The notes under the pieces are model-generated. The model had not been told where the DNA came from and ran no database searches. It worked only from the letters and a program-made list of their open reading frames with translations. This document shows, in pieces, positions 38,218-54,688 of a stretch of DNA of 64,000 bases (positions are counted from its first letter, which is position 1; every line of letters starts with the position of its first letter). This DNA is from Strongyloides papillosus (Eukaryota > Nematoda > Chromadorea > Rhabditida > Strongyloididae): the NCBI GenBank assembly GCA_005656395.1, contig SRSI01000044.1, positions 1,860,001 through 1,924,000 of the forward strand, written 5' to 3'. The position numbers were made by a program, and so were the translations under genes.

Positions 38218-41200
38218 TTAAAACAAATTAACTGATTTCTTTAGTTCAATTTGTTTCCATTTTTGTAGAGAATTAAACTTCTCTCTGGACATTTTAAAGA
38301 CTGCTTCAAAATCACAATCAGAGAGATATTTCTCTAGGCACGATAAATCACATCCCTCCGGTAATTGACGTTCCTGAATTTCTTTTAAACTTCTTTTACT
38401 TGTTCTTTCAGTTAACAATACTGATAATTCTTTTTCACTGGGGTAATTGTTCGTTGGAATCTCAAAATCTCTCCAAACAGGAAATAAAGCTTTAAATGAT
38501 TCCGCCTCTTTACCTCTATGAAGAACAATTATATCACCATTACGATTTTTCCAATATGATTTGGCTACTTGTAAAGCAAATGTTGTGATATGTGTAAAAC
38601 TCCATACCCAAAGTATTTTTCCTTGATCTACTAACATTGTATCACATAACTCATCTTGATCAAAAGTAAATAAATTATTTTCTTTTTTTGTGTGAACAGA
38701 ATAACACTCTTCAGCCATCTTTATCAAATATCCTAAAAATCCTTGGAGCTTCCTCAAACATTTTTGGTGAACGATTAGCATAGTTTGTTGAGTTAATTGA
38801 ACATATAGAAGTATTTTTGACCCCAAAGTTATTGCTAATTTTTCCGCACCTTCAATAATATTTTTAAGAAGCCAATTCCCCTTTTAATATTCTTATGGAA
38901 TTACCCTCCTTTTTCTAGGTAACATGTTTGTTGATTCAAAATATATGGAGAATATATTTGTTCACCAACCATTGTCCTTAGATTCTGGTCCACCTCTAAC
39001 GATAAATAATTTCTTACCACCTTTAGGACAATTTTCGTCTTTTCTTTCTTCATTTCCTGATACTATTACTAGTCTTCCACAAAATAAACTCCTAAACATT
39101 GGTATTTCTTTACCTTGTTCCACTCTAACATGAGCAATTCTTTGATTATCAATTTTTCTTAAAGTCAATGCACATAATCCTTGTTCTTTTTTTCTACAAT
39201 ATCTACCAATCCAATAAAAATATGCTTTTCGTTGTCTGCCAGTTTCTTTATCATTACAACTACCACCATTTAATTTTTGACACCATCTCTTTGAATTCTA
39301 TATTTCCATTCGATTATGTAACATTGATTATCTTCAAAGGTATACTTTTCATTTTCTTTCTCAATTTCTGTCATTTTATCACCCTTTAGCTTAAAAAATC
39401 TTAAAGATTCAGTGAACAAATTCTTATCATTCCCCTTAATTCTGTATCTTCTAGTACTAAAACATGTTCTTTAATAGGATATTTTGTTAAGTTTTCACCT
39501 ATCCTTCCAGCTAAGCTTTCATCATCCTCAATTAGGTTTTTCTTTCATTTGAAGGGTAACGTGAATATTTTCCGTTTAACAACTTTTTTTTTCTTCCTCT
39601 TTATTAAATAATTTTATGGTTTTTTCATAGGTATAGAAGGATCTTGATAATCAACAAATTTACCATTGAATAAACAATCTTGTAAACCTGATGTAATTTT
39701 TCTAACAATCATCCAATCCGGTCTTTTATACAGTGAGTCAGATGCAATTTTAAAATTTTTTATCTTATTCAACATTTTCATACCACTTCCTATATATTTC
39801 TTATTGTTATTTCCACCTATCCATAAATATAATTCATTATCAAAATCACATATAATTAAACTTTTTATTATCTAATAAACATTTTCGTGGAAGAATACCT
39901 TGTGCAAGTAATATTATTTCACCGGTATCAGTTACCTCATAAAAGATATTTCTCTTTAATACTTCTTCTTCATTTTCTATAGATATAGGGGAGTCTTTTT
40001 CAAATCACCTTTTCCTTTTAATAAATTCCAAAAAGTACATTGATGTTCCTTCAGCAATCTCAACTTGTGAAATATTACAATTAAGTTCATTATTTGCAAT
40101 AATATCAGATATCATTTGAGTTGCCTATTATTTAAATTAATCAATTAATATTTAATATTCCTATATTACTTACCTTTGTACGTTCAAGAACATTGCTATT
40201 TGAACCTTTAAATAAAAGCAAACGATCACTTGTAACTAATAAAATGTCGCATTTCTATGAATCTCTGAATAATGTGGTGGTACAAGTTGTGCGGTAACAT
40301 ATTTTATTCCTTGGATTTTGATTAACATAACATCTGGGAACGATGACCTTTTTACAGCTTTTTTTAACTTAACAGCTGCTCCAGCAGACATTATATCAAA
40401 ATCTTCTGGAACATCTTCTTTGGAAGAAATTAATGGCATCTTACATTTTTCTATATCATTGTGATTACAACGTTCAATCTCTTCACAAATTCTTTATCAC
40501 TATTAAGGGATTTTAATAAATTTTTAATAGGAATAGTCATTTTCTTTATCATGTGAAATATTATTCTCTCCAATATTTTTATTAGTATCATTATAAGGAA
40601 TAATACGTCCTCCAATAGCAGTAGGTCTCCTTTCTTGGTGGTCCTTTTGGTAAAGAGGAACGAGTTAACAACTTTACATTACTGGTATTATCTTCTTCTA
40701 TAGAAATTTCAGAAGAAATACCTGGATTCCTTATCTCATTATTAATATTTCTATCCATAATAGGAATATTAAATTGTATAAGTCGATTATTGGTAGAAGC
40801 AAACTTTTAACTTAACAGGATAGCTTTGAGTTCCATTTATGTTAACAATATTTTTACTTCTGTCCTTCCTCTTTTCTACTATTTCTGTTATAAACTTTTC
40901 TTTAACCCTCTGACTTGAAATACAAGATTTTGGTTCATCATATATTTTATTGTTGGTTGTCATAGATGTTGGTTTAGTTGTAATATTAGTTTTAGACATA
41001 CAAATATAGCTTTCGAATTGTCGTCCTTATTTACCCTATTCTTCCAATCATCAGAAGCCTATAACAAAATAAATTATATTATAACATGTGAATGTCATAA
41101 AAAGAAATAAACATAATATTATTAACATTAGAGAAAAAAAGAATTATAAATTTGATAATAATATTTTAAACGAACCTGTAATAAAGCTTCTCTCCGATTA

Positions 41201-41654
41201 CTAATGATAGATCCCATACTTTTCAATTGAGAAATTTCACTATTTTTATTGTTGTCAATTCGCGAATTCCATTTATTTTGACAGTTGTTTAATAAATTTA
41301 TTCTTTCAGCTAACATTTTAAATGATTTCTTTTTTGGTGGCGATTCTTCACTTGGTGAAATATTATATACCTAAAAAATTGTTACATTAAATGAAATTAA
41401 AATCAACTTACTTTTTCTATGTTCGTTGAGGCAGATGATTTGATATTTTTACTATAATTAGTATCTTTCAAATTTTCAATATTTTGAAATGAAGCATATT
41501 TTGATTGCAGATGATCATTGAATCTCCTCCTTCCTAATATAATAGGATCAGGTGTCTTCATATTAAACTGATAATCTTTACTACTCACTGGAAATGATGT
41601 CTTATCTCCAGCGGTATGTTCCATACTTTTATATTGTACTTTAAATATACCCAT
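38218..41654 (-). CDS. Supervillin/villin-like protein, frame interrupted
   Basis: Actin- and membrane-associated gelsolin-superfamily protein. Clean N-terminal exons are 41654-41412 and 41370-41176; a third starts at 41058 with ASDDWKNRV, a supervillin signature. A MPLISSKEDVPEDFDIMSAGAAVKL segment (about 40439) marks the start of the conserved C-terminal half. Gelsolin-like repeats follow (NELYLWIGG, KRPDWMIVRK, YFYWIGRY, LWVWSF), and a villin headpiece (LPEGCDLSCLEKYL, WKQIELKKSVNLF) closes it at 38218. Similarity continues across many single-base frame changes (for example near 41005, 40815, 40250, 39860, 39280, 38960 and 38800), so no single open frame spans the gene. The nearest worm relative would be viln-1. 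It is convergent with the GalNAc-transferase, which shows the same problem. Confidence 0.75.
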
Positions 41655-44600
41655 TTATATAAACTCATTAATAATTTTAAATTTACCTGCAGGGTGATAT
41701 TGCCTTTTACTGTATTTTTGTATTGATTATTATATATTCAAGATAGTAATCTGTAATTTTATGCACGTACAATAAATGAATCAAATTGGTAATTTAAATC
41801 TGGAAAGTAGATTAAAAGTTTGAGATATAAATTATTAATAAAACTTTCAAATGTTATCATAAACGAAGTATCAAAACCCTTAGGTAAAAATAAATTTTAT
41901 ATATATGTTTATCATATGACGTAACATCGCTGTCAAGTTTTTGCTTATTCAAGGAAAAATTAAACCGTTCAATTATTTTTTAAAAAATTATTTATAATAT
42001 TCATTTGCATCTCTTTTGTTTCCAAAAATGATTATTTTTTCTATCAAAAAAAAAAAATAATTACTCATCATTTGTTGTCACTTTTCATGATTGTTGTCTT
42101 CAAAGCGACACCCAACTAAGGTTTTTCTCTGTACTTATCACAACTACATTCTTCAATGTTAAATTAAAATTATCAATATATTATTATTAAACGATTTGAT
42201 GAGAAAAAGATGTTCATTAAAACATATCATCATCCTTCTTCTTAACACATAACAATCATCATATGTATATAAATATATCTACATGTATATAAAAATAAAT
42301 GTTGGCAGATTGTTGTCATTTTATACTTCTTTGAGAACTGTTATGTTATCAGGTAATTGTAGTCTAAAAATAACCAACAAACACATTGTTTTTATCTATA
42401 TATATTCAAGGTCGAATTTCTATCTTTTCTTAAGAATAATTATATATTCTACATTTTTGAACTTTTTATTATATAAAAGTTCACGCGTACAATGGTTAAA
42501 GATGGTTCAAAAATAATCTCCATCAGTAAAAATAGATTGAAGAATTTCCATTTCTTAATAGATACATCTCTTTACTAAATTGATAATTTTTATCAAATTG
42601 AGATTAATAAATACATATATGTGTAGATATATTTATACCTACAATAAATATAAGAGATTCTCGCTTTGATTTTATAATACAACATATTGTAGTTTATCAA
42701 TAAGTGTATAATGTAGGACAAGAAAATAAATGATAACTTGAAGTATCTTTAAATGTTCTTACAAATTTCTACTACTTAATACCTAATTTCCCTATAGGCT
42801 TATGAAAATTGAACTTTTTAACAATAACTTTTATTTGATTTACCTATCAAATTCTTTTCACAAACTATTTAAATACATTTACTTTTATTTATCGTATTCT
42901 TTGATTATATAAGTAACATAATATTTTTTATATCATTAATCTCAACCTTATTTCATATTTCAGTATATTATTTACATTTTGATAACAAACCTGATAACTG
43001 AATTCCCTCTATTATCATCATTTTTTTACAATTAATTTATACATATTTTTTTATGTTTCAGTGTTACAATAAACCATTTACCATTTTCTACCATGTAGGA
43101 ATGGAAATCAGGTAATTGTAAAAAATAATATATATAAATTTGAAGTTGTATCATCATACTAAACAGAAACATTTATATATAACTATTTATTACAACACAT
43201 TTGATTGTATCATAAAATTTTAAAAAACGTTTTCCTATCCCCTTAAAAATATAATTTTAATAATCATAACATTAGAAAAGATAGATACTCAATAATATTA
43301 CAAACATTCCAATCTATATATCATAAAATCATATATTATTATTTTTACTTCCTCTATTTAGGATAAAAAAAACTCTTTGGAAAAAATGGTAAAACCTTAA
43401 TTCTTATACTAATAGCTAATATCAATTTCTAACATTCACCCTATCTAATATTATTTTAAAAGTTTTAATTTTTCTTTTATATTTCCTTAAAATAATTAAA
43501 TGCAACCTGATTTCCAGAAAGCCAGTTCAAAAATATGTAAGTCATTTCGAAAACAAAAAATATGCTTAAGTTCTAAAAGTACAATTAAATTAGAATACAC
43601 AGAAGCGTTAAAAATCTAGTAGACTTATTTACGAATCGACAAAAATAATTAGTGCAGGAGTTCTCGCCAAAAACGCATCTAAGCATTTTTTACTGAAAAA
43701 TCAATAAGAGATTGATTTAAAAAGGGAACAAAAAATTATCACTAAAAAATCGAGGTAAAGAGTATATATCCGTATATTTTTCCACACATTAGTGTTTGAT
43801 ACACAATCAATCTCATGAATATTGATAAAAGACTGTAAATAAAAATATAGGTATAACTTTCTATTTACTAAACTTTATTAAATGAGAAATTGTATTTATT
43901 AACTGAATTTAATACTATTGCCTCTCCTATTATATATAACGACATTACTCTATTAATCATGAAAGTTAATCAAAAATAGTGTAAATTATCATATAGATAT
44001 AGCTAATATTGATATAAGAACAAAGTATAAAATTAGTCTCAATATACAAACAAATAAATATTCTAACAATAGATATAGTTATTGTAATATAACTATATTA
44101 TTAATTGGTTATAAATATGAAATAATCTTTCTGTTTATATAATATATATTAAATAACAATACATAAAGTATAAATATTATTAATACTTCTTAGATAAAAA
44201 CTGACACAACTATAGAAAACCTTTCTTTAATTAAATATCATATTTTCATACAAAAATAAAACAAGTTCAAATTTTATATCATTTGTTTTAACAATACAAT
44301 CATATTTTTACATCGTCCAAGGCAATTATTCTTAACAGCCCAACTTAAAATTAAAAATGAAATTTAAATCTAGAAATGTATAGGAAAATTAATCTTAAAA
44401 TATTTATAGAATTACTTCTACAATAAAAAAAAAATATGTATCTATGAGAACTCTTAAAAGTTACTTGTAACAAACATAAACCCTACTTTGTATATCTATC
44501 GACATTTTGATAAAACAATCATAAACCAATGATTATTTTAATTAGATAAAACCGAACGATAATTCAAATAGTTCATTTGTATGATGAGTATTAAAATAGA

Positions 44601-47600
44601 ACCCTCTCTACCAATAGATATCTTAAGAAAAAAAGTTGTTTTAAACAATAATTCCTTTAGCAAAAAAAATATATTTAGAAAAGATACATATTTCTTTTCA
44701 TTCAACAATAGTAATTACAGTTATGTCTATTGTGTATTTTAACAGTCAATTCTTGCTATTTTACTCTACATAAATCGGCCTTAGCAATTGTAGAATAATC
44801 TACTAATGACAATAAAAATATAACAAAAATTAAATAAACATCAAAAGACATGTTGAAACTGACGGAAAAAACTAAAAAATAAATAAATTGCATATGACTT
44901 TTAATTCAATATCTATAGTAAAAATATAACAATACATTACACCACACCATTACCCTTTAAAGAATATATTAAGTGTTTTTTCTTTAAGGTCAAAAGGAGC
45001 GCGACACATACATTATCCTCCAGCCAAATACTTTTTTTTTAGTTTTACAGTTATTTTTAAGTTAAACTGGAAAAAAATATTAATCAATTCCTTATCAAAG
45101 ATCTACATAACTAACAAAACAGTTAATTTGATTTTCCTCGACCCAATACAATTTTATTTATCATTTTATAGGAGAGATTAATATTTCTATAGGAAGAAGG
45201 TACCATAAAAATGCATTATCATTTTACAACTTTCCCTCCTTTTATTCAAATAATAATAATAGAACTTAGATACTTTTAAAAGACAACACAACAATTTTTC
45301 TCTTCAATAATAATCATCCCCGAAATATTGGAAACATATTAAAACATATAATTAATCACTTCCTTTAAAATGCTCCACCCAGCCATAGTTGAAATAAATA
45401 ATATTGTTTCAAAAATCAAAATATAAAAAAGGTCACAAACCTCTTATGCACCTTTCCTTCTTTACATATCTTTACTCTTTTCGTTTTAATTTCATTTGAT
45501 TTCAAATAGAATTTAATCAACAAACCATTCTTTTTCATAGAAAACTTTCCTATTATACTTGAACAAGAATTTATATTCAATATATATAGTTTCTTTTAAG
45601 TACAATATCGTTGATTTTCAAATTTAAAGTAGAAGTATAAAAATTCAATTACTTTAACCATTTTCTCTAAATAATATTGTATAACAAAATATTTCCACCA
45701 CTATTGTACAACTCTTCTTTTAATATATTCTTAATAAACATACTATTAACTTTTTTTTATACCATACCCCGTTACCATCATTTGAAACTTCTTACTATCT
45801 TTTTTTTCTCATTCTTTATTAGTAAAAGAAAAAGAGATATAGTATCCTTTCTTCCATTCATACTTCATTTATAAATAGCCTTTATTTGCTAGCAGCGTTT
45901 TGTCACATCTTAACTTTCTCGATCTAAAATATCTCACGATCATCTACCTTTTAAACTTTTCTACTTTTCCTGAAAACTTTATCATGAGTTACTTTTTATC
46001 CATATTTTAAATTCTTGAGCCTGCAACAAATTTATTTTATACGTGGAGACATTTCCCTCAACATAGCAACAGTATGCAAAATTAATAACAATGGAATACT
46101 CAAGAGCAACATAATTAACCGCCAATTGTTATTAGATAGATGGTTATCCAAGACACTAGAAGTAATGAGAGTCTATTTTAAACAAATCGTCTCGAGACCA
46201 TTTTAATTTTGCATCTTCGGTTTTGGCACATTTCTATTATTGAAATTTTCCTATCACTATTCGTTGTTTTTATATTCAAGAATTGTCTTCAGTTTTTTTT
46301 TCATTCAATTGGACGATTCCTTATTATTTTGCTTAATTTTCTCCGTATATTTCTTACACTCTGTAAATGCTTATTTTGTATACTCTTTTACTTATTTTTC
46401 GATTAAACGAACCATTATTAAACTTTTATATGTGTTAAGAATTTTATATTAAATCACTATTCTCTCCCATTTTTTTTGATATTTATCGTTACCAATACTC
46501 TGTAGAGTCAATTACCATTCTATTTTATTTTGCACAGATTACCAGATGAGGAAATAACTGACATATTTAGTTACACTACCAATAAAAAGATACCACCAAC
46601 AAGTAATATTTAGAAAGTAGTATTTATATACCCATTTATCTACGAATGAATCATTCTTTTGTAGCTTTAGTATAATCCGAAAAGTATGTCAGTCATAAAA
46701 GAAATAAAAATTTTTCAATTTTTTTTGGAATACCATACCTATATTATACTCAATTTCTGAGTCATCTATCTCTACGCTTTTTATTATCCTTCGAAAATTT
46801 TTACTCCGATTCTAAGTGTCTTTTTTTAATTTTGATTTATATGTATGCAACGTTTATTGCAAACAATATTCTATCAAATTTTTAATTTATAATCTTTTAA
46901 ACCTATATATCTATTATTAATATCTCTGTATGTGCAAGTGTTTTAAGATCACATTCGTCAACTTTATATGTATCTTGTGTTATGTACATTTTATTTGATT
47001 AAAATGCGATATGGTATGTATTTATGACAATTATTAATGTTGATATTTTTATTTATTGTGATATATTCGTCTTAGAGCTACTGTTATCTCTTTAGTTTTC
47101 GTGAGTAATCTTCTTTTATAAAAAAGGTAGTTTTTTATCCACTGGTAATATTTTTAAGCTTTATCTTTGCTAATTCTATCAAATACTTTTTTATATGACT
47201 TTTTCTCCCAAAAAATTACCAAAGTGCTGTGCGTAATGTACTTTTTGTTAACTCTTTCAATGACAAACAGAATTTATTACAATTTTTTTTATAAAAAACA
47301 TCTACTTTGTCGAAAGGTATTTGTTTTTAATCATTTCAATATTTTTGTCTTGAAATATTATTGCTAGTGTACTCTTTGGATAATGAAGTTATGCTTATCC
47401 TGTCTTCTATTTGTGATAATGTGAATGTACGCGTATGCATGTTGTCTAGAAATATAGTTATTTTATTTGCTTATAAATCTAAATTTCTCTATTTAGCTTT
47501 ATTGTTAATCTAATTAATTTTTTTTTCTTTTTTATGGACTTTTTTCTATCGTTGTGGGGGTGAATGTGTAATTATTCTTACACTCGGGTTGGTAGATGTG

Positions 47601-48721
47601 ACAGCAGGGAAGAAGGTTATATCTTAACACGATGAAAAAAACGGCAAATTATGTCTTTTTTCTTTCAGGTATACACAGTATAAGACTGTTTCTTTTTGTA
47701 TTTCTGTGACTAAGTCTTTTTACCGTTTTAAGTTTTATTAAATCATCGTTTAAAGGGTATTTTAACTTTTTTTTTGTTAGAAGTTTCATGTGCTATGTCC
47801 CCCAAGATTCAAATTGTTCTTATTAACTTAGTTGCATTTCTACGTATTGTTCACGAATGTTTTTTTTTTTATCTTCTGGAGCATAGGTGACGTAGGAAAA
47901 GGATATTAATACTTGGGGATCTACTATTTTGTATGTCATCATTATTTTCCTATATTCGTTAATATGATACTTTAGATTTAATAGGCTTAGAGAAAGGTAA
48001 TGCGACATGTTTCTTATTTTTCTCCTTTACCCCTTTATCATCGAAAAGTATTTTCTTAAAATTAATTATTTTTACAGCATTAATAACAATTGTTTTATAA
48101 GTCCCTTATCATATTATCATTTCTTTTGTTTCATTTAATATCATATTATTGAATATGAATAGTTTCTTATGATACCTGCCATTTATTTAGTTACAAACTT
48201 TTATTTTAATGTCATTCGTTATATAGGAATTATTTTTCACCTTTTATACGAATAATAATATTATTGTCCAATTGGTTATGCTTTTTATTAATAATTAAAT
48301 AGAATTATAAATCGTTAAATTATACATTCTTTTCCCTTTACACATACATTAGTCGTATATGCTGTAGGAATTTTTGTAGATAAATTCACTGGATATCAAG
48401 TATTATTATAATTATAATATTTAACTTCTAAGTATTGCTGTTTTTTTACTTTTGTTAACAAGGAAAATTCGATAGATGGTGTCATATTTATTTTTAATAT
48501 TTACTGTATAACGAGATTATTTTTTTCTTACAAATGAGTTACGATAGGAATTTTTTTTTTAAATACCAGCCTTGAATATGTTATATTTTTCCTATGTATT
48601 TGTAAATAAAGAAATCGATTTTTGATATTAATTTTATTAAATCTCTTCTTTTTGATGAGCATTCACCTTTTCTTTCTTCATAAATAATAATTATATATTT
48701 TCTTTAAGAGAAAGTAGAGTT
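41655..48721. other. 7-kb gene-poor region
   Basis: The largest gap in the window. It is mainly A+T-rich with stops in all frames. Slightly more G+C-rich islands occur near 43590-43700, 45895-46210, 47390-47660 and 47820-48010, but none gives a convincing exon with splice sites or a known domain. A perfect short hairpin GTGTAA-TTATTC-TTACAC lies at about 47567-47584. It could hold distal regulatory sequence or non-coding RNA genes. Confidence 0.45.
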
Positions 48722-49494
48722 ATGGCTGAAGGCAAACAAAATACTAGCACTGTAAAAGTGTTAGAAAGTAACGATCTAGATATATTTGCTGCATCGTCAA
48801 CCAAGGTAAAAGAATTAGAAAAAATGCTGGATATGAATAAATTCCTGCATCAGGTTGAAAAACTCCTTCAGCAACCGATAAAGTAGGTTTTCTTTTTTCC
48901 CTTCATCTAACAACTCTTTAGAATACCTGGCATATCTACTACTGGAAGTGGACCGAGTGCAAATAAAGTTAAACATTCAATATTTTCCGTCAAGGTAAGG
49001 TTAAGCTACAAAAGTCTAGGGATATTTACCATGATTTTACATACCTATAATGACTAAAAAGCTTTAGTATTTATCACAAGTGTACATGTAACATATGGAC
49101 AATAATATATTTTTATTAGTATTTTACAACTATTACATTAATGTAAGTATTATTTCAGGGGGTATGGAAAAATGATGAAGAACATAAGACAAACGTTTCC
49201 AAGTTATATAATACATCACAAGCAGGGGAACGTCAATGGTTGAAGAGGATATTAATAGAAGAGTCGGATTCTGATTCTGATGGCGAATGTAACTTTACAA
49301 AAGAGGATATTCGCCATCTTCTAAAAATCCACAAGAAGCGTCGACGTATGCAAAAAGCATATCACAATGATATTTTGAATTCTCAGTACACTTACTATGC
49401 TGCTGGTCTCCTATGTACTGATGATCCATTCCCTGAACACCAAAAAGCAATAGTCAAGCAGTTTGGCTTCCCTGAATTGGAAGATGAATTGTAG
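48722..49494 (+). CDS. Stand-alone INO80 N-terminal-region protein (189 aa, 3 exons)
   Basis: Exons are 48722-48882, 48922-48994 and 49159-49494 (introns 39 and 164 nt; phases 2 and 0). The product aligns with the N-terminal non-ATPase part of the INO80 chromatin remodeller. An early KELEKMLDMNKFLHQ helix matches its YLERALRLDHFLRQ region; then come RQWLKRILIEESDSDSD, an LLKIHKKRRRMQKAYHND block and QYTYYAAGLLCTDDPFPEHQ, all in the order seen in INO80. It stops right after this block, before the HSA and Snf2 ATPase domains, and the next gene is an unrelated kinase. It may be a separate subunit made by gene fission, or a truncated paralogue. Homology rests on my recollection of the INO80 N-terminus; sequence similarity is clear but short. 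Confidence 0.72.
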
Positions 49495-49911
49495 TTTATT
49501 CTACACGTTCATTTTTTTTCGTACAAATATCTTATGGAGAGTCTTGAACCGAAGGTTTTTGGTACAATAGCAAGCTACTTTGTTAATTAATTAACTTTTT
49601 TACTCATAAGTGCTGCTGTTGCATTACCTCTCCATAGGACTTTTTGTTCATGTGCTTGCAGAATTCTATTTTCTCTCAGCACAACTGTTTTACTCGTGCC
49701 TATACGTGCTATTTTTAGTTTTGTATTTAATTGTATTATATATATTCTTGTATATTATTTAAACTGATTTTTTGATCTCTTTTTTTTAAAAAAAAGTACC
49801 GATTTTGTGTTAAATTTTTGATGTTATTTCTAAGTGTTATTTTCACTTTAATACTTTTTATTTGTGCTTTATTTTTATTAATAACAATCTTTTAGTGTGC
49901 CATTTATATCA
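49495..49911. other. Spacer between the INO80-like gene and let-502
   Basis: About 420 bases with the 3' end of the upstream gene and a CTTTTAG acceptor ending at 49895, 16 nt before the let-502 ATG. Same-strand order plus an acceptor could mean an operon, but the spacing is longer than the usual 100 nt. Confidence 0.4.
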
Positions 49912-53764
<3,853 letters not shown>

Positions 53765-54688
53765 TGGATAATATCTTGTTCTTTTGTTTCTACTACTACA
53801 TATCATATCCTAACTTTTCCTTTGTTTACATATGTATATTTAACTATAATAAACCCCATAGTGCGCATTATGTGTAAACACATTTTCTACTCTATGGATA
53901 ATTTACATGTCATAGGCATTCACAAAATCATCATTCTTCTCAGTTATTGAGAAAAATTTTATTTATTAATTAGCTTTTAAGCTTCCTACATTCCATATTC
54001 TCTTATTTTCTTTATACAAGAGGCATTCTTGTCACTTATATAAATATTTTTTTATTAGTATATATGAAAAAATATGATTATAAATTTGATAATGGCATTA
54101 TCCCAACAATAAATCAAATACACTTTTTCTTATCTATATTGATGCCAGATCAAATTATATATGTATGTTTTAACTTCATCACCTATCATCATTTACTTTA
54201 AAATTGTATTGTATATCAACAAAAATACTTTTATATCATACTTATAACATTGTAAAATATTATTATACATATTTATTTCTTATGCTTTTAATGTATGTAC
54301 AAAATAGTTTTATTTATATAAAAATCAAAATTACCTACCAAAAAAAATATTATACTTTTCCTGGGGATTGTACTTCATATCAATATTTTTTGTTTTATTT
54401 AATGTCATAATTTTTTTATTACTGTATATTAAATGTGTATTTAAATGTGTATAAATAATAATAATTAATTTTATTATAAAGAATATTTGTGTTTTATTTT
54501 TTAAATCGTTTTTTATTAATGGTATTTTATCCAAAAAAATTACATATATTTTTATTAATCTCTTTTTCTTGAACAAAAGAGATAATCAATAATATTCATA
54601 ATTTAAATTTAAAATGTAAACAATTGAAGGTATATATTATATATAAAAAAAACTTTTTGTTTAAGAAAAATAACTGAAAATACATAGT
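53765..54688. other. Intergenic region between let-502 and mlst-8
   Basis: About 0.9 kb of A+T-rich sequence containing the let-502 3' region. Open frames here are short and of biased composition. No gene is supported. Confidence 0.5.

Noticed and set aside
46015..46452. Overlapping open frames at 46.0-46.5 kb
   Set aside because: They overlap in different frames, lack splice support and known motifs, and are mostly Phe/Leu/Ile-rich as expected by chance.
47567..47584. Perfect hairpin GTGTAA-TTATTC-TTACAC as a terminator or microRNA
   Set aside because: A six-base stem is common by chance in A+T-rich DNA, too short for a miRNA precursor, and bacterial-type terminators do not apply.
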